Shown in pieces: positions 42,640 through 55,499 of a stretch of 64,000 bases of DNA; the first letter of the stretch is position 1; every line of letters starts with the position of its first letter. Source of the stretch: Ailurus styani (lineage: Eukaryota > Chordata > Mammalia > Carnivora > Ailuridae); contig LNAC01000001.1 in the NCBI GenBank assembly GCA_002007465.1, forward strand, positions 9,883,548 through 9,947,547. Reading direction: 5' to 3'. Below the pieces are notes generated by a model. It saw only the letters and a list, made by a program, of their open reading frames with translations. It made no database searches and was not told where the DNA came from. Made by a program: the position numbers and the translations under genes.

Positions 42640-44480
42640 TTTATTATTTTAATTCCTGTAGTTGTTAAGTGTTACTCTGACATAAAATTGAGTTCAGTGT
42701 CCACTACCAGTCATTTTAATATGGTTCTCCATTCTTGATGTCACTATTTTGATTTATCATAATTGCCTGGATTTTGTATCAAGCAGCTTTTTCAAAGTTG
42801 TTCGTTATGACCGTATACACAATGGTTTTTCATGTTTGAGATTGTCTCATGTTGCTTTTGTACTTGGATGGTATCTTAGATAGGTAAAAATTTCTTGGGA
42901 TACACTTTCTTTTCTTTGGGTATTTGCCATTGTGCCAAAGTCTTCTGGCTTTGCATTTTGCTAAGAATACTGAGGCTAAGAATTGATTCTCCTCTATATT
43001 TATGGGGACTTTTTTTTATCTGCCTTTTTGCTTGAAGAAGTCTTTATCCTTTCAGTTTAATAATTTAAAAAGGATATGTCTTAATGTTAAGCATCCTTTT
43101 CACATTTTCCTGGAATACTGTATGCTTTTTCAGTCAGAGGATTTGGGTCTGTCTTAATTGGGGGATATCATCATATGCTATATACCTAAATGTATCTTTA
43201 TCTTCCTTTGTAGCTTCTATTCAGGCACCAATTATTTTTATGTATCTTTACATAAAAATAATTTTTTGTACTTTTTTGTAACATTTTTATTGTATTGGTT
43301 TTTTTCTGACTTCTATATTTATTAGCTTTTTTCATTGTTTTTCTGTCTTTGTGATTTTTTTAAAACTCTGTATGTAGCTTGATTATTTCAAACCTCTATA
43401 ACAGTAATATGAATTCATATTTTAGTTCATATTTACCATTTCTGATATTCTTCTTTTCATCTTGCAGTTCCAAGTTTCCATCTATTGTCTTTTCTTTGTT
43501 GTTGTTAGCTTAAAGAAATTTCTTTAGCATTTAATATATTATATTTTAGATTCCAGGATTTTTATTTGCTTATATTTCTCTGCTGAGATTCCCCATCTTT
43601 TTACTAAGACTGTATGTTTTTTAAAGTCTTTAAACATATTTTTACTAGATGCTTTAAAGTCTTCATCTACTAATTCCAACATTTGTGTTGAATTGGGATT
43701 AGTTTCAATCTGTTTTGACTCCTGAGTATGGGTTACATTTTCCTTTCTTTTCACCTTTAGTTTTGCCTTGTTTTATTGTTTTTGTAGCCTGAACATTGTG
43801 GATGATATATTGTAGAGATCTGAGATTCTGTTATCTTCCTCTGAAGAGTGTGGAGTTTTATTCTCATAAGGAGTTAAATTACTAGGTAATCATCTTGAAA
43901 TTGTGAAGGCTTGGTTTTATACTTTTTAAGATGTGTCTGTTTTGGTTTTGCCCTTTGTTTAAGGGTGACTCTTGAGTTCTAGGATATAGTCTTTATTCCT
44001 AAGAATGGCCTTTCTGGGATTTCAATGAAAAACCTGATATATTTGCCAAGACTCTGTAATTTGTTAGGATCCAAGCTCAACATTCTGTCTACCCTGCTAT
44101 GGTCAGCAGCTGAAATCTCTGCTCAGCCTTTTCAGGCTTCCAACTGTTTCTTTCTGCTAATACTTGAAGTATCTCTATCTATGCATAGTTAAGGGGTCAG
44201 CCACAGATATAGGGGAATAATGTATACATATTTGGGGGTTCTCCATCAAGGCTTTCTTAATTTTCAGATGTTCTAGCAGCTCAAAATTCCATCCTCAAGC
44301 CAGTAAGCTTGTGGTTTTCTGCTTGAGCTTTGGCCACTCAGTACTCTGTGGACTGGAGAGTTTGCTCCCTCAAGGAAAAAGTCATCTGAGTGTACCTCTA
44401 ACTTTCAAAGGTTGAATCTCTCCCAGTTCTGCCTGATTGGAGTTGACTTCTAGCATCTTTAAATAGTTGCTTTTTATATT
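42640..44480 (-). mobile_element. Antisense L1/HAL1 remnant with readable ORF1 start
   Basis: A 71-codon minus frame at 43539-43754 includes MLELVDEDFKASSKNMFKDF, which resembles the conserved N-terminal part of L1 ORF1 protein (RNA-binding, coiled-coil protein needed for L1 retrotransposition). Sequence to the right (5' of it) would be the 5' UTR and that to the left ORF1 coding decay. No ORF2 is seen, which would also fit a HAL1 (half-L1) element. The rest is broken by stops and frameshifts. Confidence 0.65.
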
Positions 44481-44839
44481 TTGTCCAGAGTAGCTATAAT
44501 AAAATCTACTCCATTAATGGACTTGAAACTTCATAGGAACATGATTTTAAATAGTATCTATTCTATACCATTAGTTTCATAATAAATTGTTACTGTCCTC
44601 ATTTTGTTTCCTTAAGCCTGAACCTCCATTTTTATCTCACTTCATGGGTTTAATATTCTATTTTAGGATTATTACTTTAAAAAAAATGTTAGAAGTTTCA
44701 TTTATTCAGGAGCACTGGAGACACCAAAAAAGGGTCTGCCATGTTAAGATGGTGTTAGCAAGAGAATAAGCCCTACTTGGCAGCATGGCTGAGTTGTTTC
44801 CAGTCATCTCCAATGTTATTGTGCCCAAAGTTGGGTTAT

Positions 44840-45420
44840 CATGAGTTCCTCCTTCTCTATACAGTTGTATCAATTGGGACTCCTTTTGTTGCAAATGGTG
44901 TAAAATTGGTCTCAGATTGCCTTGAACCTGGAAAGGAAAATGATGGATACACATGACTGAAAAGTCCAGGGATATGTCATTTCACATAAAATCTGATCCA
45001 GGAGCTCAAATGTCATCCCTAAGACCCAGGTTCTTTCTCTCTCTTTCTCACTTATGCCCTTGGTACAATGTAAGTTCCATTCTCAGCAGATTCTCACCTT
45101 AAGATTGAAAGATGGCCCACCCAAGCCTCACTTTGGTCTGGATTCGAGTCCAATAGATACAGGAGGAACTGAATGTCTCTCAGTAAGAGCCATTGACTCT
45201 CACTAGCTCTGACTGCCAAATCCCTTATCCTTGAACCCACTCACTGTGCCAAATGAATGTGATCCTCTCATTGGCAGGCTTGAGTCAGTGGCCTTCTTCA
45301 GATGCATGGCTAGAGTCAGCTCCCCCGAACCACATGGACTGATGGTGCAGGAAGTCATTTCCCAAAGGCAAGCTATAATAGTGTCAACAAAAGAAAAGTC
45401 AGTGGACTCTGGAGGACCAC
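44840..45420. repeat. Ancient mammalian repeat, unnamed
   Basis: actgaaaagtccagggatat, aaatctgatccaggagctca and ctctcattggcaggcttgag repeat the pattern of the element at 42215. Family unresolved. Confidence 0.4.
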
Positions 45421-47094
45421 AAAATGACAGGTGTTCTCTATGACAGAGAAGTGTGTTGGGTGGTTGGTTGGTTGGTGCCAGGTATTATTTTAAAAACCAA
45501 AGGTCCTGAATAAGGACCAACCTGAATAAGCTTCCAACTTTTATGCTCATCAGTTGACTGCAGGGTATGTCTCAGGACCTATATGAATGACCCTGGAAGA
45601 ATCCAAGTGAGCCTCCCAAGCAGGTAATCTGTGATACTCCCAGGAAGGTGAGATGTTCCTGTGGCCCAACTACCATTTATTTTCTGCAAAGATGAATAAC
45701 TCCAGGTTTATTTGAGGTAAACATAAGATTTATTTTAATTTTATAAAATTAAATAGAGAAGTATTTCTTCGGGGAGTTAAGATCAAATATGTATTTAAAA
45801 ATATTTGATATTCTAAGCAGAGATACAGAGGTTACAAAGGCCTCTGGTTATCTCAGATCATTCTTTCTTATTTATCCTTTTTATCTTTATCTACCATCTA
45901 AGATTTTAAATAAATCTTATTTATCCTTTTAAAAGAAGTGAGGCTTTATTCTGGTACAGTCTGTTTGTGCAAGGTTTTAAATCTTTAGAGAAATGTGCAA
46001 GAGAAAAGGATCTGAGAACCCTATCTGGAATTTGTTTTTGGTAAACCGGACAGAATTAGAAAGAATAGATTGCTCTCCTTTGCTGTGTAGCATGAAAGAG
46101 AAATTCTCTGTAGGACAGGGCAAAGCTGGTTTGTCTGTATTCTTTCTTTGGGGCACTTCACTTGATGGTCTGTTTCTTGTCACTTCTCAGGTTATCTGGG
46201 AACTTTTAAGGCAAATGTGTGGACTGGTTAGTTTCTCTTAATCAATGTAAGCATCGTTTCAACCTTAGCTGGGATTGTGCTGTCCCGGTATAGATAAAGA
46301 GGTTATCATCATGTTATTCTCACATCTAACCTTTAGAACTTAAAAATAAAAATTTTAAAAAAGATCCACATCTGAAGAGTTTCCCAGATCTCTTATCCCA
46401 GTTTGACACATGGAGGCCAGTGCTCAATTTGGTACTGTTAGGATTAAGAACAGTTTTGAGACCTGTGGAAATGCTTTTTCTTCTTGAGTGTCTACTCCAT
46501 GTTTCTGGGATGTTTCTATAATATTCTTAACTGGCACAGCATCCTCTGTCCTAGAGGTCAAAAAGAAGCCCAATGACAAATTATTATTTTTACAGGCCTT
46601 TACAGCAATGAGTCTCAGGATTAGGGGTCCCTCAAAGTAGAGGGAGGTGCAGATCTGGGCATCTCACTGTATGTTTTGAAATTCCTACCATTTTACAAAT
46701 ATTATTTGTACTCAGTTTTATTTAAAAGACAAATATTTCACATTTGTAACAGATAAGGAAGTTGGAACCTACAAATTTAAAAGCAACCTCTTGCCAGCTA
46801 CCCAATATTCAATGACTCATGAGACATTCAGGGTGACCAAGGGTTTCTTGCAACAGCCAGGGGTCTGAAGGTGTCAACCAAACCTGCCATGGTTTCTATC
46901 CCATGACTGTGCCATTTTGAGGGCATCCTATCACATGACCCACTTGCTTTCTGCAAAACTAGTGATGCCACTAGTTGATGAGGAAGCAGGCATTGCAGGA
47001 TAGCTGGGGGATTTTGCATCAAGAACCTGAGCAAGGCTGCCTTGCCAAGGCCCTTCCGGCCTCTGGGCCTGCTCCCCTCTCATCCAGTCTCCGA
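45421..47094. other. Unique sequence, no gene recognised
   Basis: AT-rich at 45700-45950. Short (GGTT)n at about 45459-45474. No exon, RNA gene or named repeat recognised. Frames up to 82 codons have no domain. Confidence 0.4.
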
Positions 47095-47602
47095 GCCACA
47101 GCTCAACTGATTTTGAAAAAGCACAACCTTGACCTTATGACTCCCCTGATGAAAGCCCAGAAGTCACCTTGTCACTGCACAATTACAACCCTTCAAGGGA
47201 GCACCCTACTCCCTTCAGGATGAAGCCCAAAGTCCTGTGCATGCCTTGCAAGGTGCTGATGGTCTGGCCCTCCTGGCTCTCCAGAATTTTCTTGGCCAGG
47301 CCCTTTCCCACCTGGGGCTGCAGATGGGGAAGGTACCTTGCCTTCTCTTCTCCTGTCTTCCCTGCTGGCCCCTGTGCCTGGCCCCTCTGCCCCCCTCTCA
47401 CCACCCTCCCACTTATCATGAAGCTCAGACATTAGTTCTCCTAAGGAATCTCCCTGATACTCCCTTCCCTAAAACCTGAGCCAGACCGCCTCTCCAATCT
47501 CCCTCTCCGGACTGACAGCTCTCAGTACTGCCTCCTTAAGGCCCCGGGGTGGGACTGGGATGTGGTAGATGCCCAGTCCTGTTTGTTGAGTGAATCTGAG
47601 CA
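47095..47602 (+). repeat. L2 LINE 3' region, sense
   Basis: tgactcccctgatgaaagcc, aggatgaagcccaaagtcct, gctgatggtctggccctcct, gccctttcccacctggggct and a terminal gtttgttgagtgaatctgag reproduce the sense L2 3' end nearly to its terminus. Confidence 0.85.
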
Positions 47603-47710
47603 TACTTCACAATCCTTTCACAGGAAGGGCTGGGGCCAGAAAAATCAGTTGAGAGCTGTTTTGTTTCCTTTTAAAAGGATTGTTTCTGAGAGTGATATTA
47701 TTGAAGAATT

Positions 47711-47712
<2 letters not shown>

Positions 47713-47794
<82 letters not shown>
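47713..47794. repeat. Compound (CT)n(GT)n microsatellite
   Basis: About 45 bases of CT (47713-47757) join directly to about 37 bases of GT (47758-47794). Frames across it are spurious. Confidence 0.97.
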
Positions 47795-47797
<3 letters not shown>

Positions 47798-47869
47798 AAC
47801 ATCCTTCGGTGTCTGCCATCTTACAAAGGGTCTCTCTTAATTTGTGGCTCTCAGGACTGAACGTCAGAG

Positions 47870-48480
47870 AATGAAAAGCCCTGGAAACAGTTCATTTGAA
47901 TTTGAATTTGAGGTGGTGGAAACGATTGAATGGACTTCTCAAATTGTTTATAAATAGTGATGAAGCATTTTCTTCTAGTTTTTGTTTTGTTTTGTTTTTT
48001 CTCTTAAAACATCTTGTCTGAGGGAAGTGGAGGAGAACCTGGAAAACTGTCCCTGGAAACATCCATTAAATGAAAAATGGTGTTAAAAGAAAATATCTGC
48101 CTTATAGAAATGTAGTTGAGTTATCATCCATCCATATGGGATGCATTTTACTTGAGTCGAAAAGTTTCTGAAGGGAGGAATCCCATAAATATACAAACTG
48201 CTTTACTTTGTTATTCAACTCAATTCAAAAGGGCTACAGGGAATTTAACATAAGAAACATTGGCTTTTGAAGACCACACCTACATTTTTATTATTGTTGG
48301 CATATTTACTGAAACATGTAGCGTAGATGATTGATTTATTTCCCTGCCGTTTTGCTGAGCTCATGTTTAAGTCTTGATTTCTGTTCAAGGCTGAGCTTGG
48401 TCTTTGGGATTTTATTTGAAAGATATTTTACAATATAGGAATAGATCCATTTTGACCTTCATGTCTGTAAGTAGCAGAAT
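47870..48480. promoter_or_regulatory. Candidate conserved non-coding element
   Basis: Repeat-free, AT-balanced 600 bases with a MEF2-type TTATAAATAG (47948-47957), a TGAATTTGAATTTGA repeat near 47896 and TTTATTATTG. It looks like unique, selected sequence, but I cannot test conservation. Confidence 0.3.
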
Positions 48481-50009
48481 TGCTCTTGGAACCTCCCATT
48501 TTTTATGGGTAAGGTGTGAAAATTAGATAGTGCCAGAGGATCTTCTGAGAGTCTCTGTCTCTGAAGTGCCTCCAAGTTGTCTTCCCCTCACTGGCTCCAA
48601 GCCCCAGGGCAGGACCACCTGGGTCACAGTCATGAACTCACATGACTCTGATGCAGTAATAGTCGTAGGAGGTGCTACTTACCCAAACATAAAGCTAGAT
48701 CTTGCAGGAGCTTAGCCTGGGTTCAGAATCCTGGACTTGTGTGAAATTTGCACGTGGCTCACACTTTCTGCTCTTCCTTTGCCAATGCTGGAGTGCAATG
48801 CAGTTAGAGAGAAGATAAGACCCTGGCCAGTTGAAGGGAAAACATGTAATAATATGAATATCTCACCACTAAACTCAGATCTCTTTTCGCCAACTCTGAG
48901 CCACCTCTGACATGACCTGTGGTCCTTGGGGGAAATGCCCTGGACCTGCATCAAGTGAAGAAAGTATTCCAGCAAGTCCGATTGTGAGAATTCCTCTTAC
49001 TGAAAGAAGCTCTTTGTGGAAAGGAGAGAGGGAAGTAGGAGGGGAGCTTGGAGCTCAGCCCAGTAACTCCCCTGCTCTTCTCTTGCGAAACAATCCACCC
49101 AGGTTGCAGAATCGGAGACCACTGTGATCCCACGTCTTCTCCTTGTGGACTCTCGAGAGTGTCCAGGTTTGTCTTAACTGTTGATCTGACCCGTCCTATC
49201 TTCAGGCTGTTGTGAGCTTGGGAATCTTTAGGCAATAGCTGTTGTCATGCACTCTCAGACCTTGAGGGAGGGAACGACCAAAACACCTGTCCTCAGGAGG
49301 CTTCCCCAGAGAGCAGCATCTCACTCAGATGATAGGTTCAGGAACAGAAGCCCCTAAGACAAAAATCTCCCGTGTTCAACACTGCCTGTGGAAGTTTCTA
49401 GTTGAGGAGCTGTGGTAGAGATCGATGTACATTGACATTCGTCTTTCAAAGGGTCCAACACTCCATTTTCCTCCTGGTACAGCAGTTAATCACGACTTCC
49501 TTATGCTGAGCACTAAATGAAATAGTTGACTTGCCTTGGGAGCCATGTTAGAGAATACATACTAAATATGAGTGTATCCACTCTGTGAATCCCACAATAA
49601 AAATGTAGGGAGGGAAGGGAAGAGCTGCAACAGAGCCAACTCTGGAATGACAGACACTCATCTCCGGGTCCCCATTTATTCAGGCACTTGTTCACTGAGG
49701 GAGAATTGCCGTATTCTTCCTTTTCTCCCCTAATCCACTTAGCTCCTCTCCCACACCCTCCACGTTTGCCAACAACTGAATGTGTGCTTGATGGTATTCC
49801 ACTATAAACCAAGCGGGACACTTCATGATGCTGGATTGCCTTCTGCTTCAGTTACTCCCGTACTGCCCATGCCTACATGATTTTCTGTAAACATTTGTTA
49901 AATGCAATAAAATATTTAGGAAGAGATTACATGAAAAATGAAAAGGATGAGAGTAGATGTTCTGAATGGTATTAAATGGATGAAATTGACTTAGTAGCTA
50001 AGAGAGTGA
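48481..50009. other. Unique sequence, no gene recognised
   Basis: No named repeats. Frames of up to 102 codons without domains. Confidence 0.4.
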
Positions 50010-50120
50010 GTCCAGCTGAACTTGACCAAGGACAGCTTCCTGGAAGGTTTGGGATTTGAACTGGCCTCTGACAGTAGGGTTGAATTAACTTGGAAGACAG
50101 GGTCTGAAAGACACAATGAC
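50010..50120 (-). repeat. L2 LINE fragment, antisense
   Basis: ggacagcttcctggaaggtt then tgggatttgaactggcctct then aacttggaagacagggtctg. Confidence 0.5.
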
Positions 50121-50639
50121 TGAGTAAGTAGAGACAAGAAATTATAAGGAGTGGTCCTAGAATTCTGGGTAGACCAGTTAACTAAGAAAGTACAGCAGAA
50201 ATAGAAAAAGCACATAATTAACCAGAGTTCGACTAAATTGAAGTGAAATCTTATATTTCCAAACTTTTTGGTCCCTCTCTTTGATATTTCTTCTTCTTTT
50301 TTTCTCCAGCACCTACCCTCTCTGACTTCTCAGTTATGTGCTAGGCTTCTCTTTATGGAATTTTACATTAGTTAGAAACCTATTGGTTGAATATTCCTAG
50401 ATAGGATCTGAGGAGGGGCTCAGTTGGTATAATCTCGGAAATGCAGGGGGGGGCAGTCTCAGTGACTGAGATGAACTGAGTCCACTATCTGCATAAAATG
50501 TGATGCAAATACGTAAAAGCAGGTGTTTCAAAATACATGGCCAAAGCCAGTGAGAATGTGCTATGATTGAATGTAACTTCTATATATTTTTTTCAAATGC
50601 ATATTTACGGAGAAAAAAAAAAGAGTACTGCTTTAGAAA
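50121..50639. other. Unique sequence
   Basis: No gene or named repeat. A G run lies at about 50443-50450. Confidence 0.4.
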
Positions 50640-50960
50640 AAAGGAAATCTCCTGAATGAGGGTTGCCAATTTGGACCGATGGGATAATTCATATCATGAA
50701 GATGGCTTCGTTATCAAAAAGTGTTAACCGGTGGAGAATGCAGTCAAGTTCAGAACATTTCTCAGGGTTCTAATGATAGAGCAAACGCAATAATCAGCAG
50801 CACATTTCCTGCATTACTATGCAAATCGCACTACCACGAAATTAATAGTTGTCATTTGTTGTGTTTCCTGGTTTCTCTTATCCCTTTCATTTTGGTATCA
50901 GAGATTAAGAAAAAAGGCATACTTCTATTATCAGTCAACTTTTGACTACATGTATTTTCA
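50640..50960. promoter_or_regulatory. Candidate regulatory element with POU octamer
   Basis: Unique sequence with a perfect octamer ATGCAAAT (50819-50826) followed by cacgaaattaatagttgtca (TTAAT core), gcaataatcagcagcacatt and ATTTGTTGT. Octamer plus homeodomain-type cores suggest a POU/SOX-type enhancer. Chance occurrence of a single octamer is not rare in 64 kb. Confidence 0.35.
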
Positions 50961-51274
50961 CTCTTCTTGGCCAACCTCTAGTTCACTGACACAGACTTAA
51001 TGGAAAGAAATGATAGTACTATTAAAAAATAATTATGGACTTAAAATAGCAGGCACATTCTTAACCACCATGGATGGTTATAAGGGAGATGGGTTATGAT
51101 TAGAACCTTGAAAGTAACTGTGAATTATCTTCCTTCTGCTGTTTGGGGGCCAGGGGGAGGAGTACACATTGATTCTGAATGATATTTTTCCTTTTTAAAA
51201 TTATTTTTGGCTGCCGACGGAATTTAAAGATAATTTGGCTGTGGCATGCTCTAGTAAGCCAGTTTAATAGCTTA
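50961..51274. other. Unique sequence
   Basis: No gene or named repeat recognised. Confidence 0.4.
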
Positions 51275-51385
51275 TCAGTGATTCCCAAGGTGTCTGGGAG
51301 GGTGAACTGCATGATCAGAATAGCAGGGGACCATTTCCATGTAAAGTCCCCAGGAGACTCTGACATATAGCTTAAGGGGGACCAT
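51275..51385 (+). repeat. MER5-like fragment
   Basis: agtgattcccaaggtgtctg and cccaggagactctgacatat parallel the start and end of a MER5-type element. Short and worn. Confidence 0.4.
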
Positions 51386-51544
51386 TCCTATCACTCCTTG
51401 CCAGTGTAAGCAACTTCCCTTGGGCTATATAATATTCTTTGGGTATCTTGGGGATATATGAGAGCTGGGAGCTACCAGCTTGAACCTATTTCACAGCTAA
51501 AAGAATCAGGTCACTGCTACTTAACGTTCAGGTTGGCTGCTGGT

Positions 51545-51745
51545 TATTGAATATTGATTATGTGCTAGCTACTTGACCCGGTGCTTACATCCAGGGTCTG
51601 GTCTAAATCTTGTTTTCACTGTATAGATGAGGAAGTGGAAATTCAGCAAAGTGTATTGTCCAAGATTCCAGCTAAGTGGCTCTGTAGTGATTTGCATCCT
51701 AACTTCTCTGGCTCCAAAGCTAAACAAGGTCACTGTCAAGTCTAA
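51545..51745 (-). repeat. MIR SINE, antisense
   Basis: gaatattgattatgtgctag, cactgtatagatgaggaagt, ggaaattcagcaaagtgtat and cagctaagtggctctgtagt show antisense MIR order. Confidence 0.75.
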
Positions 51746-52864
51746 CAACTGGGGCATGGCACTGTAATGGGCAACTGGTTTAGCTCATCCCCCTCTCTTT
51801 CTGTCTCAGGGTAGCAGCACCCCGACTCTCCTTTGAGGGTCATTCCCTTCTCACTCCCAGTTCCTGTGGCACATTCTCACCCACTAACTCCAGAAGCGGG
51901 TACCTTCCCTAGCTAGAAGCCCATCTCACCATGGAAAATTACACCTCCCTTCTGGCCCGGGGTCTCTCCTTCACTGTTGCTTGTGCATTTGAAAGTGTGC
52001 CCTGCTTAAACTGATATGCACCCGCTGTACCTCCCTGACTGTTGGGTGCATTCTTAGAACATAGAAACGATATACTAATCCAGGCCTGCCAAACTACAAA
52101 GACACACTGAAAAAGCCCACAGCTCAGATTCTGTCATCCACAAAACGTGACAGTCCATGTATTCTCAGCCTACTTTCTAGAAAGGGCAATTTTGAGAATA
52201 AATTTACATAGGAGATATGAAAAATACATTAAAACACTCCCCAAAGTAGTTACTCTATATTATTCTTTGTAACATGGGTTGGGGGGCTACAAATCGGGCT
52301 GAGTGATGAGGAACTTTTTAAACGGAAACCACTTTAGGCAGGTGTGGAGGTCGGAAGTCTCCCAGGGATGCTAGTGCAAGATAAAGGTTCTCAGTCGTTC
52401 CCCACCACACGTGTTCTTCCACCAACGTGGAGGACAATCACAGCCTTCCTTGATTCCTAAAAACTCCACGCTCCAAATTTTCTGAGGTGTAGAGCCCTCC
52501 ATGGACGTGTTGCCACAAGTAGGAACAGGGTATCTATTTGGCAGCTCCCTCTGGACTGGGGTGTGGTCAGCACAGGAGAGGATGGAGGGTGATAGGATCT
52601 CTTGCCCCCAACACAGTCCACATCACCACCCTTTTCTCCCTTACAGAGCAGATGGGAAGCAAATGGGTACAAAGAGGGCGTTAGTGACTAACTGGAAATC
52701 TGCTACAATTGTTTTTAATCTTTAAACTTTAGCAGCATAATTGTTTAAACATAAACTGAAGCAGAGACTCCTTGGGATGTCGCTTACAAAGGAATTTGAG
52801 CCACCAGTGGGTGGAGATGAGGGCTGCCCATGTGGGGTGGGCGGTAGAGATACATGGTCAGAGA
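51746..52864. other. Unique sequence, no gene recognised
   Basis: 52690-52770 (caattgtttttaatctttaa then gcataattgtttaaacataa) is a unique AT-rich motif cluster. No exon or named repeat. Confidence 0.4.
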
Positions 52865-53015
52865 GGTGGGGTTACCACATGTCAAATCGTCTGGGAACCT
52901 GCTCCTTTCAGAGGTCAAGAGTGAACCTCCATTTCTTCATCTAGGAAATGGGGGTCCTATCAGCACTGGAGACAACGTATGGAAGCATCTAGCCTGCAGA
53001 TGCTCAGCAAACGGA
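52865..53015 (+). repeat. MIR SINE fragment, sense
   Basis: gtgaacctccatttcttcat, ctaggaaatgggggtcctat and agatgctcagcaaacggaaa. Confidence 0.7.
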
Positions 53016-54239
53016 AACCAGTCTTACTTATAAGACACAATAGTGGAGGGCTCTTCCAGGTCTCAGGGACTCGGAAAGCATTATTGAGCAGCAGGTTTTT
53101 GCTGTTTCTTGCTGGAGTGTCAGGAGAAAAATAGAAACAAACTTAGCACCTAACGCCTGTTTTCCTGGAGCTCCCCACTGATGGGGAAAACAGACACACG
53201 CCTAGGGAATTCCACTATGGCTGAGTGTGGACAAAACCTACATGGAAGGGCAGAGAAAGTTCCGTTGCATGGGGTTTGCAGGGAGGGGAGCAAGTGATTG
53301 CATGGGGCCAGAATGGCTACTGCTCTGATGCGTAGGAGCTCCCTCTCCCCACCCGCCCATATTGTCTGCCATTCTGCCTTAACACATTTAGAATGGGGCA
53401 GAAAAAAAATCTTTTTTTTTTTTTTAAATCCAGTTTGGCTCCTGGGAACACAAAGTCATTTCTTGGTACCTTCCCAGGGAGCAAAAGAAATTTATAAGGG
53501 TGTGACTGTGCTGATTACGATGACGTTGAGACCTGAGCCTCTATCAAATGTGTATGTTCCCTGGCCGGTGTAATCCAGTTGAGCCTTTCTTGCACCAACA
53601 AACGCTACCAGGCAGCAGGATCACACATGGGTGCGTAGAGTGCCAGATTCCTTTCTTCCTCTAAGAATTGTTGCCCTTAAAGAAGAGAACGAGATGCTTT
53701 CCGGCTGCATGGCTGTAACAATGGAGTGAATGACGAACGGCCTCCCCTCCCGGCCGCCCATGCGAGGGTAGAGCTACGTTGCCTCTTTTGTCTGGAAGGG
53801 TTAGGAGCCCACGAGCTGGCTGGGCGCCTCCACTTGGTGAGTGGCTGTCTAATGCGTAGGCTGGACAGGGACCACATCCAGCCCTTTGTCTTTCCTAAGC
53901 TGCACTGAGCAGCCTCTGAGGCTAGAGAGGACCTGGCTCCGTCCGAGCCCCACGTGGAGGAAAGGGCGGGAACAATGGCTCACTTGGAGCTGTGATCCAC
54001 GCTGCGGTTGCCAGCCTCTGGTCGAGAGGTAGTGACAGTTTGTGGGAGCCCTTCACACAGGAGCCCTGTAATTAATGCGCCACCACGAACAGAACTGGGC
54101 TTGGACAGCCTTTCTCCTGAAACTGGGTCAGGTCAGGACAGTCCCAAATGCAGACAGGCATTGTTAAAATATTGGGACAAATAGAGGCTCGAGCTGGTAA
54201 CAGCCCCACACTCTTCTCACTCAGCTGCTAAGGAAAAGC
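53016..54239. other. Unique sequence, GC-rich at 53700-54100
   Basis: Poly-T at about 53412-53425. 53740-54010 carries several CpG. Short opposite-strand frames there have no domain. The segment ccctgtaattaatgcgccac (near 54066) has a TAATTA core. Confidence 0.4.
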
Positions 54240-54440
54240 GATGTGTATTGTTTGCATGCCAACAGGTTGCCGGCTCTGTGCTGGACCCTTTCAGTAAGTG
54301 AGTTGAGCCAGGCTCGTAATGATGTAGAAAGTGGGTTATTATTTCCATTATGTGGGTGAAGCAGACCCTCAGAGGTTAAGAAATTCGCCTGAAGCAGTTG
54401 CATTAATAAGCCTGCTAGAAGAGCCTGGCCCAAACTCAAT
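54240..54440 (-). repeat. MIR SINE, antisense
   Basis: attatttccattatgtgggt, gcagaccctcagaggttaag and aaattcgcctgaagcagttg show antisense MIR. Confidence 0.75.
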
Positions 54441-54664
54441 CTTGCCAGACGAACACCATTTTTATGTGCTCCCTTCTGGAATAATCCTCTGGAAGGACAG
54501 AAACCAGGTTTGTTGTTTTTACTGTTGTTCCTTCTGTGTTTAGCCCTGTATCAGTTCTCCCTAAGTATTTGCTGATGACCAAAGAGCTGCTCGTAGTCAT
54601 GATCTTGGGCCAAGCGTCGCAGAGGAGGAGCACGGGACCCTTCTCATGCAGATGCTAGAATCCA

Positions 54665-54810
54665 GTAGATGAGATGTCTCCATTTATTGACCTCCTGCTG
54701 TAGGAGAGTGCCGTGCTGGGAACCACAGTGGTAGACAGACAGGGCATCCGCAATGCACCGGCCCAGGGTCCAGCACTCACATAGACACGTGTAGAATAAA
54801 GGTAGAAGGG
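54665..54810 (-). repeat. L2 LINE 3' end, antisense
   Basis: tccatttattgacctcctgc, gagtgccgtgctgggaacca and tccagcactcacatagacac follow the antisense L2 terminus. Confidence 0.55.
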
Positions 54811-55194
54811 GGGTCCTGCCTGCCGGTCTCCGCCTCTCCACTCTGAAAGCCAGAGCAGTGTTAACATTTACCGCTTTTCTTGGGGTCAGCTCTAGGACGA
54901 TATCATTTAAGAGCAGATGCTGTCTAAAATATAATCAACCTTCTTGACTTGAGGATGTGGAAGCGAGGGCCGGGCGATTTGCAACGACCTGTCCAAGTCA
55001 CCCTGCAGTTAACGGCAGATCCACAACTACACCCTACCCCGTAAGGAAAAGTCTGGGGCCTTCTGCATCCCCCCTTCCCTTCTGACCACCAAACTGCAAG
55101 CCTCCTCTTGGTGAGGTGTGGCCACAGAAAGACTCTTCTCAGGCGGTGGGACAACTGATCTTAAAGAAAACTCAAGCCCCCTTTGATAACAGTT
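54811..55194. other. Unique sequence, possible MIR scrap
   Basis: 54965-55035 (cgacctgtccaagtcaccct) may be a further antisense MIR remnant. No gene. Confidence 0.35.
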
Positions 55195-55395
55195 TCTGTT
55201 AAGCCACCTGTTGAGGGCTTACTGGGTGCCGGGACAGTTCTAGATGCCCTTTCAAGCCTTGTGTCATTTAATCCTGGCAGAAACCCTATAGGAGAGGCAC
55301 GGTTCTCACTGTGTTGCCCACGAGGAAGACTGAGCCCCGTGACTTGCCTGTGGTGGACCCGACGGAGATTCCAGCCCGTGGAACCCTGGGTCTCA
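55195..55395 (-). repeat. MIR SINE, antisense
   Basis: ttgagggcttactgggtgcc, tttaatcctggcagaaaccc, cacgaggaagactgagcccc and gattccagcccgtggaaccc: nearly full antisense MIR. Confidence 0.8.
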
Positions 55396-55499
55396 CCAAA
55401 AGCTTCTTCTCCCTTATGATTTCACTGAACACAGTAATAACTTGGCCATGTTTCCTGTACATTTTGCACTTTTTTCTGGTTATAATATCTATATTTTTT

